DNA of 6,777 nt from contig QYQC01000114.1 in NCBI GenBank assembly GCA_007280315.1, positions 1 through 6,777 on the forward strand. The letters are read 5' to 3'. The notes beneath the pieces are model-generated. The model did no database searches. It had not been told where the DNA came from and worked only from the letters and a program-made list of their open reading frames with translations. Both the position numbers and the translations under genes were made by a program. Position 1 is the stretch's first letter. Every line of letters begins with the position of its first letter. Below, in pieces: positions 1 to 4,208 of this stretch. This stretch comes from Betaproteobacteria bacterium (GTDB taxonomy: Bacteria > Pseudomonadota > Gammaproteobacteria > Burkholderiales > SG8-39).

Positions 1-428
1 ATGCCGATACGATCCGCCGCGATGCCGAGGTAACGGTGACCGGCAAGGGCGGCAAGACGCGCAGCGTGCCGGTGGGCACGAAGGCGCGCGCTGCGATCGA
101 GGCCTGGCTGCATGTGCGCGCCCTGCTTGCCCGCGCCGAGGTGCCGGCGCTGTTCGTCGGCGCGCGCGGCGAGCGCATCGCCGCCGGCGTGGTGCGTGCG
201 CGCCTCGGAGCATGGGCCAGGCGCGCTGGCGTGCCAGTCCACGTGCACCCGCACGTGCTGCGCCACTCGTTCGCGACGCATGTGCTGCAATCCTCGGGCG
301 ACCTGCGCGCGGTGCAGGAAATGCTCGGACATTCCAGCATTTCGACAACGCAGGTGTATACCCACCTCGATTTCCAGTACCTGGCGAAGGCCTACGACGC
401 CGCGCACCCGCGGGCGAAGAAGAAATAG
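1..428 (+). CDS. xerC: Tyrosine recombinase XerC, C-terminal part (5' end outside window)
   Basis: XerC acts with XerD at the dif site near the replication terminus to resolve chromosome dimers. The reading frame is open from the left edge (first full codon at position 3), so the N-terminal DNA-binding domain and the first catalytic arginine lie outside the window. The visible part carries the rest of the tyrosine recombinase active site: the beta-hairpin lysine in TGKGGKTR (about 45-47), the H-x-x-R box in HVLRH (H at 252, R at 261), the second histidine in LGHSS (330) and the nucleophilic tyrosine in VYTH (357-359). The ending LDFQYLAKAYDAAHPRA is typical of XerC rather than XerD, from memory of the family. 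An internal GTG at 36 is not the true start, because homologous sequence continues upstream. The stop is TAG at 426-428. In many related genomes xerC is next to dapF/DUF484 or hslVU; here a toxin-antitoxin pair follows. Confidence 0.93.
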   Translation, partial: ADTIRRDAEVTVTGKGGKTRSVPVGTKARAAIEAWLHVRALLARAEVPALFVGARGERIAAGVVRARLGAWARRAGVPVHVHPHVLRHSFATHVLQSSGDLRAVQEMLGHSSISTTQVYTHLDFQYLAKAYDAAHPRAKKK

Positions 429-483
429 CGGGCATTCGTAGTGCGTCGTTGATCTCGACTGGTGCGAAGTGTTGATCCGAGAC

Positions 484-511
484 TTGTGGAATATACCTGT
501 TAAAGTATAAT
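484..511 (+). promoter_or_regulatory. Promoter of the toxin-antitoxin operon
   Basis: A perfect TATAAT -10 hexamer lies at 506-511, with a weak TTGTGG -35 candidate at 484-489 (16 bp spacer). This is the most AT-rich stretch in the window: line 481-540 has 23 G/C in 60 bases. The -10 box ends only 6 nt before the toxin ATG at 518, so transcription should begin at or within a base or two of the start codon. The transcript would be leaderless or nearly so. The start site is inferred, not observed. Confidence 0.7.
492..509 (+). promoter_or_regulatory. Probable antitoxin operator, TATAC-N8-GTATA
   Basis: TATAC at 492-496 and GTATA at 505-509 form a perfect 5-bp inverted repeat with an 8-bp spacer, and the right arm overlaps the TATAAT -10 box. 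XRE-type antitoxins of HigA/RelB-like modules usually repress their own operon by binding such palindromes. Binding here would block RNA polymerase directly. The assignment to the downstream antitoxin is inferred from position. Confidence 0.6.
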
Positions 512-517
512 TCAGCT

Positions 518-904
518 ATGCTCGATAACGAAAAGCCGCTCGAGTGGATAAGCAGTAGTCACAAAGACCTGATGACACTGCCTGCCGGCGTAAGGCGATT
601 TTTCGGTTACGCACTTTCCCTTGCCCAAGCCGGCGATCAACACGATGCGGCGAAGGTGCTCAAGGGCTTTGGCAGCGCTGGAGTTCTTGAGGTTGTTGAA
701 TACGATGCCGGCGGCACCTATCGTGCCGTTTATACCGTGAAGTTCGAAGAAGCTGTATTTGTCCTTCATTGCTTCCAGAAGAAGAGCAAGAGTGGAATCG
801 CAACTCCGAAAGAAGATATAGCCATTATCCGTGCCAGGCTGAGGGTGGCCGAGGTGCTTGCAAAGGAGCTACGAAATGAAAAAACGACTCATCGGCGGCA
901 CTGA
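518..904 (+). CDS. RelE/HigB-family toxin (phage-derived Gp49-like), type II toxin-antitoxin
   Basis: This 128-residue protein belongs to the Gp49-like branch of the RelE/HigB superfamily, whose characterised members cut mRNA on the ribosome. Family hallmarks are visible in order: WISSSHKDL near residues 10-18, an R-x-x-x-GYALSLAQAG helix (27-39), LKGFGSAGVLEVVE (48-61), TYRAVYTVKF (67-76), and the basic FQKKSKSGIATPK block (86-98) that probably contacts RNA. The size is normal for the family plus a short basic tail that lies in the overlap with the antitoxin gene. No Shine-Dalgarno sequence precedes the ATG, which fits the leaderless promoter just upstream. The toxin gene comes first, as in higBA-type modules, and ends 29 bp inside the antitoxin gene. 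Base composition is AT-richer than the flanking genes, suggesting acquisition by transfer. RNase activity is inferred from the family. Confidence 0.9.
   Translation: MLDNEKPLEWISSSHKDLMTLPAGVRRFFGYALSLAQAGDQHDAAKVLKGFGSAGVLEVVEYDAGGTYRAVYTVKFEEAVFVLHCFQKKSKSGIATPKEDIAIIRARLRVAEVLAKELRNEKTTHRRH
862..868 (+). promoter_or_regulatory. Ribosome binding site that decides the antitoxin start
   Basis: AAAGGAG at 862-868 lies 7 nt before ATG 876 and is the strongest Shine-Dalgarno match in the left half of the window. It is inside the toxin coding sequence and supports ATG 876 over the upstream in-frame TTG at 858. A strong site for the antitoxin and none for the toxin would favour excess antitoxin. 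Confidence 0.75.
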
Positions 905-1211
905 AGTCCAACGTAGTTCGGGCAATGTCTTTGCTGATTTAGGCCTGCCGGATGCCGACAAACTCAAGATCAAGTCCGGTCTGGTGATTGAGATCAGGAG
1001 GGCCATGCGCCGGCTTGGGCTTACCCAGCAAGAGGCAGCAAAGCGCATGGGGATCACCCAACCGAAGGTGTCCGACATGATGCGTGGCGATTTCTCCAAT
1101 CTGTCCGAGCGCAAACTGATGGATTGCCTGAATCGGCTCGGTTACGACATCGAAATCAAGGTAAAGCCGACCTCCGATCCCGTTGGACATTTGATGCTGG
1201 CAATCGTTTGA
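876..1211 (+). CDS. XRE-family antitoxin (HigA-like), DNA-binding
   Basis: This 111-residue protein is the likely partner of the upstream RelE/HigB-like toxin: it should bind and neutralise it and repress the operon. A helix-turn-helix of the XRE type fills residues about 34-90. LTQQEAAKRMGI (49-60) forms the first helices, TQPKVSDMMRG (61-71) the turn and recognition helix, and LSERKLMDCLNRLGYDIEI (76-94) the closing helix and strand typical of antitoxins encoded beside Gp49-like toxins. Residues 1-33 (with VFADLGLPDADKLKIKS) resemble the N-terminal extension that contacts toxin in this group; that role is inferred. ATG 876 has an excellent ribosome binding site. The gene overlaps the toxin gene by 29 bp in another frame, so translation is probably coupled. 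The TATAC-N8-GTATA repeat over the promoter is its likely operator. Confidence 0.9.
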   Translation: MKKRLIGGTEVQRSSGNVFADLGLPDADKLKIKSGLVIEIRRAMRRLGLTQQEAAKRMGITQPKVSDMMRGDFSNLSERKLMDCLNRLGYDIEIKVKPTSDPVGHLMLAIV

Positions 1212-1484
1212 CAGCTGACGGCGCCGTACCGGCCCGTGACGTGGCCAAACATTTATTCCCGCAACCGCTGCATAGCGAACGTTGGAGTACCAAGCCGCAG
1301 GCGTCTGCACCGCGGTCGAACTGAGGCTGTTGCGGATTTCGCACAACGATGATTCCTACCATCGCTATTCCTCGATGAGGCACGCGATGCGAGTATCAAC
1401 CATCTCGATCCCTCTTGAGAGAACCCGGGGAGTGACACAAGCCGGATACGCGAAACAAAACCTGAATTGGCGGCATCCCGCGGA

Positions 1485-1522
1485 CCGTTTTCGCCCGTCC
1501 ACCCTTTTCGCTCCGAAAACGG
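1485..1522. repeat. 9-bp perfect inverted repeat upstream of rlmI
   Basis: CCGTTTTCG (1485-1493) and CGAAAACGG (1514-1522) are exact reverse complements separated by 20 bases. The right arm ends 2 bp before the TATCAT -10-like box of rlmI. No T-run follows on the + strand, so this is more likely a protein-binding site or structured DNA than a terminator. Role unknown. Confidence 0.55.
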
Positions 1523-1524
1523 CT

Positions 1525-1530
1525 TATCAT
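1525..1530 (+). promoter_or_regulatory. Possible -10 element for rlmI
   Basis: TATCAT lies 8 nt before the rlmI ATG and matches the -10 consensus in five of six positions. No clear -35 hexamer is seen at the right distance, so this is weak. If real, the rlmI mRNA would be almost leaderless, which agrees with the lack of a Shine-Dalgarno sequence before ATG 1539. Confidence 0.35.
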
Positions 1531-1538
1531 GCCCGCCG

Positions 1539-2726
1539 ATGAAACAATTGACCCTCAAGCCGGGACGCGAGAAATCGCTCGAGCGCCGCCATCCCTGGAT
1601 CTTCTCCGGCGCGGTGGCGCGGGTGCAGGGCGATCCCGAAACGGGCGACACCGTGGCGGTGCGCTCGGGCGGCGGCGAATTTCTCGCCTGGGCCGCCTTC
1701 AGCCCGGTATCGCAGATCCGCGCGCGCGTGTGGAGCTGGCTCGAAGCGGAGCCAGTCGACGGCGCGTTGTTGCGCGCGCGCCTGCGCCAGGCGCTGGCAG
1801 CGCGTGCAGCGCTGCTCAGCGCCAAGGACAGCGACGCGCTGCGTCTGGTGCACGGCGAATCCGACGGTCTGCCCGGCGTCATTGTGGATCGCTATGGCGA
1901 GGTGGTGGTGCTGCAGCTCCTTTCGGCCGGGGCGGAGCGCTGGCGCAGCGAACTTGCGGATGCGTTGCGCGAACTGACCGGTTGCGCCTGCGTCTATGAG
2001 CGTTCCGATGCCGACGTGCGCGTGCTCGAAGGACTGACCGCGCGCAGCGGCGCCCTCCACGGCGCACTGCCCGCTGCCGGCGTGCAACTGCGCGAACACG
2101 GCCTGGTATACGGCGTGGACGTGGCTGGCGGGCACAAGACCGGTTTTTATCTCGATCAGCGCGACAACCGCAGGCGCATCGGCGAACTCAGCCAGGGGCG
2201 CGAGGTGCTGAATTGCTTTTGCTATACCGGCGGCTTTACGCTGAACGCGCTCGCCGGCGGTGCGGCGTCGGTGCTGTCGATCGACAGTTCGGCGGATGCC
2301 CTGGCGCAGGCAGAGGACAATCTGCGCCGCAACGGTCTGGATGCGGCCCCGGCCGAGTGGCAGGACGCCGATGTGTTCAAGCAGCTGCGCGTCTTGCGCG
2401 ACCAGGGGCGCAGCTTCGATCTCATCGTGCTCGATCCGCCCAAGTTCGCGCCGACGGCGGCGTTCGCGGAAAAGGCCGCGCGCGGCTACAAGGACATCAA
2501 CCTGCTCGCCCTCAAGCTGCTGCGTCCGGGCGGACTTCTGGCGAGCTTCTCCTGCTCCGGCGGCATTTCGGCCGAACTGTTCCAGAAAATTCTCGCCGGC
2601 GCGGCGCTCGACGCGGGTGTGGACGCCTCCATCGTCGGCCATTTCGCCGCAGCCGCCGACCATCCGGTGCTGCTGTCGTTCCCGGAAGGGGACTATCTCA
2701 AAGGGCTGCTGCTGCGGCGCGCCTAG
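1539..2726 (+). CDS. rlmI: 23S rRNA (cytosine-1962-C5)-methyltransferase RlmI
   Basis: RlmI uses S-adenosylmethionine to make 5-methylcytosine at position 1962 of 23S rRNA. The 395-residue product is essentially the length of E. coli RlmI (about 396) and aligns along its whole length from memory. The N-terminal PUA RNA-binding domain has KPGREKSLERRHPWIFSGA near residues 7-25 and SQIRARVWSW (57-66). Next come SDGLPGVIVDRYGEVVVLQL, the central REHGLVYGVDV and GGHKTGFYLDQRDNR segments, and the Rossmann methyltransferase domain: motif I NCFCYTGGF from residue 225, motif IV DPPKF at 299-303, and the SCSGG motif with the probable catalytic Cys339. The frame is open upstream to about 1467, but ATG 1539 gives MKQLTLKPGREKSL, matching the normal family N-terminus. 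No Shine-Dalgarno sequence is visible. The TAG stop shares its last base with a palindrome before the next gene. Confidence 0.95.
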   Translation: MKQLTLKPGREKSLERRHPWIFSGAVARVQGDPETGDTVAVRSGGGEFLAWAAFSPVSQIRARVWSWLEAEPVDGALLRARLRQALAARAALLSAKDSDALRLVHGESDGLPGVIVDRYGEVVVLQLLSAGAERWRSELADALRELTGCACVYERSDADVRVLEGLTARSGALHGALPAAGVQLREHGLVYGVDVAGGHKTGFYLDQRDNRRRIGELSQGREVLNCFCYTGGFTLNALAGGAASVLSIDSSADALAQAEDNLRRNGLDAAPAEWQDADVFKQLRVLRDQGRSFDLIVLDPPKFAPTAAFAEKAARGYKDINLLALKLLRPGGLLASFSCSGGISAELFQKILAGAALDAGVDASIVGHFAAAADHPVLLSFPEGDYLKGLLLRRA

Positions 2727-2738
2727 GCGATAATCGCC
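2726..2738. promoter_or_regulatory. GGCGATAATCGCC palindrome with -10-like box before the GTPase gene
   Basis: GGCGAT-A-ATCGCC is a perfect 13-base palindrome whose first base is the last base of the rlmI stop codon. It contains GATAAT (2729-2734), a plausible -10 hexamer that would place a transcript start about 30 nt before ATG 2770; no good -35 is seen. It could be a promoter with an overlapping operator. It does not resemble the AT-rich Zur consensus I know. Confidence 0.4.
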
Positions 2739-2769
2739 AATTGCTTTACACGTTGAACCAGGGTTGCAG

Positions 2770-3789
2770 ATGAAACCACAGGAAATGGTGCCGGTAACCA
2801 TACTCACCGGCTTTTTGGGCAGCGGCAAGACCACGCTGCTCAACCGCATTCTCAAGGAACGGCACGGGCATAAGATCGCCGTCATTGAAAATGAGTTCGG
2901 CGAGGCCGGTATCGACAACGCGCTGCTGGTGCAGGACGCGGGCGAACAAATAATCGAAATGAACAACGGCTGCATTTGCTGCACCGTGCGCGGCGACCTG
3001 GTGCGCATTCTGGGCGAGCTGCAGGCGAAGCGCGAGAACAAGGAACTCGAATTCGAGCGCATTATCATCGAGACCACCGGCATGGCCGATCCCGGCCCGG
3101 TGGCGCAGACGTTCTTCATGGACGAAGACATCGGCAGTTACTACCTGCTCGATTCCATTGTCACCCTGGTCGACGCCAAGCACGCCGGCAAACAGCTGGA
3201 TGATTTCCGCGAAGCGCAGGAGCAGGTGGGCTTCGCCGATCGCATCCTGCTGTCGAAAACCGATCTGGTCAGCGCCGACGAGAGCGAGCAGCTGAAGGCG
3301 CGCCTGGTCAAGATCAACCCGCGTGCGCCGATCAAGCCGGTGCATTTCGGCAGTACACCCCTGGTGGACATTCTGGACATCCGCGGCTTCAACCTGAATG
3401 CGATTCTGGAGATCGAGCCCGGATTCCTCGAGGAGGAGGAACACGAGCACGACGACGCAGTGCATTCCTTCGTGTTTCGCGCGGACGAACCGTTCGATGG
3501 CGTGAAGCTGGAGGAGTTTCTTTCCGGCATGATCCAGGTATACGGACCCGACCTGCTGCGCTACAAGGGCGTGTTATGGCTCTCCGAGAACGACAACCGG
3601 GTGGTGTTCCAGGGCGTGCACATGCTCATGGGCGGGGACGTGGGCAAGCCCTGGGGACCGGACGAGAAGCGCGCCAGCGTGATGGTGTTCATCGGCCGCA
3701 AGCTGCCCGAGGAACTGTTCGTCCAGGGCCTGAAGCAGTGTCTGCTTGGGCAGGCGCAGGCGCAGGCGCAGGCGGCGGCGCAGGACTAG
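2770..3789 (+). CDS. COG0523/CobW-family G3E GTPase, probable zinc metallochaperone
   Basis: This is a 339-residue G3E P-loop GTPase of the COG0523 group (CobW, YjiA, ZigA/Zng1 relatives), which bind metal and deliver it to target proteins at the cost of GTP. Visible motifs: Walker A GFLGSGKTT (14-22), the ENEFGEAGID switch segment, the diagnostic metal-binding CxCC motif (Cys68, Cys70, Cys71 in NNGCICCTVR), ETTGMADP (101-108), and the guanine-specificity box SKTD (162-165, replacing NKxD as often seen in the family). A short acidic/His linker, EEEEHEHDD (221-229), precedes the CobW C-terminal domain (about 232-330, from HSFVF to the end of the beta fold). The tail is a low-complexity Gln-Ala repeat. 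ATG 2770 follows AGGG at 2760-2763 with 6 nt spacing and is preferred over TTG 2764. Position beside ZnuA/ZnuB-like genes supports zinc rather than cobalamin. Substrate metal is inferred. Confidence 0.9.
   Translation: MKPQEMVPVTILTGFLGSGKTTLLNRILKERHGHKIAVIENEFGEAGIDNALLVQDAGEQIIEMNNGCICCTVRGDLVRILGELQAKRENKELEFERIIIETTGMADPGPVAQTFFMDEDIGSYYLLDSIVTLVDAKHAGKQLDDFREAQEQVGFADRILLSKTDLVSADESEQLKARLVKINPRAPIKPVHFGSTPLVDILDIRGFNLNAILEIEPGFLEEEEHEHDDAVHSFVFRADEPFDGVKLEEFLSGMIQVYGPDLLRYKGVLWLSENDNRVVFQGVHMLMGGDVGKPWGPDEKRASVMVFIGRKLPEELFVQGLKQCLLGQAQAQAQAAAQD
3751..3774 (+). repeat. CAGGCG hexamer tandem repeat (4 copies) in the GTPase 3' end
   Basis: Four perfect, adjacent copies of CAGGCG encode Gln-Ala repeats, followed by GCGGCG and the last codons. 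Copy-number change would be in frame and only alter tail length. The repeat lies after the conserved C-terminal domain. Confidence 0.9.
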
Positions 3790-3792
3790 AAT
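3787..3792 (+). promoter_or_regulatory. Possible -10 element overlapping the GTPase stop codon
   Basis: TAGAAT begins at the TAG stop of the GTPase gene and ends 6 nt before ATG 3799. It matches TATAAT in five of six positions and has the same distance to the ATG as the toxin -10 box. No -35 is visible in the upstream hexamer repeat, so simple read-through from the GTPase gene is equally possible. Confidence 0.3.
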
Positions 3793-3798
3793 AGCGCG

Positions 3799-4137
3799 AT
3801 GGAGGTTCTCCTACATCGAGGTGCGCGCACGCTGAAATGCGTGTTGCTCGCGCTCATGGTGCTGTTCGCGCAGCAGGCGGTGCAGCTGCATGCGCTGGCG
3901 CATGCAGGCGACCAGCTGGCGCAACCACAAAAGGGCAAGCCGGCTTCGCACCCGATCGAACAGTGCATCGCGTTTCACGCTGTGGGCAGCGCGCTGACCT
4001 CAAACGCCGCGTCGCCGGAATTCGATTCCCAGCACACTGCGCGCGCGTCCTGGTCGCCTTGCGACGCGCCGAGCGCCTCCGTCTACCGTCTCCCCGCGCG
4101 CGCTCCGCCACAGGCCGTCCAGCTTTTGCAATCCTAG
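3799..4137 (+). CDS. Small exported His/Cys-containing protein of unknown function in the metal locus
   Basis: I cannot assign this 112-residue protein to a named family with confidence; it vaguely resembles small DUF2946-like exported proteins. Residues 1-13 are basic, residues 14-30 are hydrophobic (CVLLALMVLFA core), and a signal-peptidase-like HALAHA lies at 31-36, so export to the periplasm or anchoring in the inner membrane is likely. Just after it are potential metal ligands: His31, His35, His51, Cys56 and His60, the last three in HPIEQCIAFHAVGSAL (51-66). The rest is low-complexity with no clear fold. The gene begins 9 nt after the GTPase stop, has no Shine-Dalgarno sequence, and ends 71 nt before the barrel gene. 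Context suggests a role in zinc handling or in assembling the barrel protein; this is inference. GTG 3841 and ATG 3856 are less likely starts because they remove the basic n-region. Confidence 0.65.
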   Translation: MEVLLHRGARTLKCVLLALMVLFAQQAVQLHALAHAGDQLAQPQKGKPASHPIEQCIAFHAVGSALTSNAASPEFDSQHTARASWSPCDAPSASVYRLPARAPPQAVQLLQS

Positions 4138-4143
4138 GCGACT

Positions 4144-4163
4144 CGCCTGGCTCTGGTCAGGCG
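4144..4163 (+). repeat. Hairpin 1 in the leader of the barrel gene
   Basis: CGCCTG (4144-4149) and CAGGCG (4158-4163) form a perfect 6-bp stem with an 8-base loop, extendable by G-T pairs on both sides. It starts 6 nt after the stop of the small exported gene. No T-run follows. Confidence 0.5.
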
Positions 4164-4172
4164 GAAGTCCTT

Positions 4173-4186
4173 GCCCCATCGGGGGC
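4173..4186 (+). repeat. Hairpin 2 in the leader of the barrel gene
   Basis: GCCCC (4173-4177) and GGGGC (4182-4186) form a perfect all-GC stem with a four-base loop, ATCG. It ends 10 nt before the AGGA ribosome binding site (4197-4200) of the barrel gene. It could protect mRNA ends or modulate translation; no T-run makes it a terminator. Confidence 0.5.
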
Positions 4187-4208
4187 GTATTGCGATAGGA
4201 AGACGGAC

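Larger units (their letters stand above)
1212..1538. other. Gene-free stretch between antitoxin and rlmI
   Basis: I find no credible gene here: the short reading frames have no family resemblance and no good ribosome binding sites. The stretch begins with a 10-bp perfect palindrome, ACGGCGCCGT (1218-1227), just after the antitoxin stop. It has no loop or T-run, so it is not a convincing terminator. Near its right end lie an inverted repeat (1485-1522) and a -10-like TATCAT (1525-1530) that probably belong to rlmI control. I see no tRNA, insertion-sequence end or obvious attachment-site duplication, so how the neighbouring toxin-antitoxin pair arrived is not marked. Confidence 0.6.

Noticed and set aside
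1218..1227. ACGGCGCCGT as a terminator after the antitoxin gene
   Set aside because: The palindrome has no loop and no following T-run, so it cannot be a standard intrinsic terminator.
1467..1538. Upstream extension of rlmI by 24 codons
   Set aside because: Family members start with the short segment leading to KGREKSL, as ATG 1539 gives. The extension runs through the inverted repeat and -10-like box.
1282..1542. Possible 86-codon gene between the antitoxin and rlmI
   Set aside because: It shows no family resemblance and no ribosome binding site, and its end overlaps the rlmI start. It is probably chance.
1527..3131. Long 534-codon open frame on the - strand
   Set aside because: It is the mirror of two strongly recognised + strand genes (rlmI and the GTPase), crosses their boundary, and has low-complexity Arg/Ala/His-rich sequence typical of antisense frames in GC-rich DNA.
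3837..4208. Upstream extension of the barrel reading frame to a start at 3837
   Set aside because: The extension is Arg/Ala-rich, overlaps the small exported gene in another frame, and would bury the clear signal peptide and the AGGA ribosome binding site at ATG 4209.
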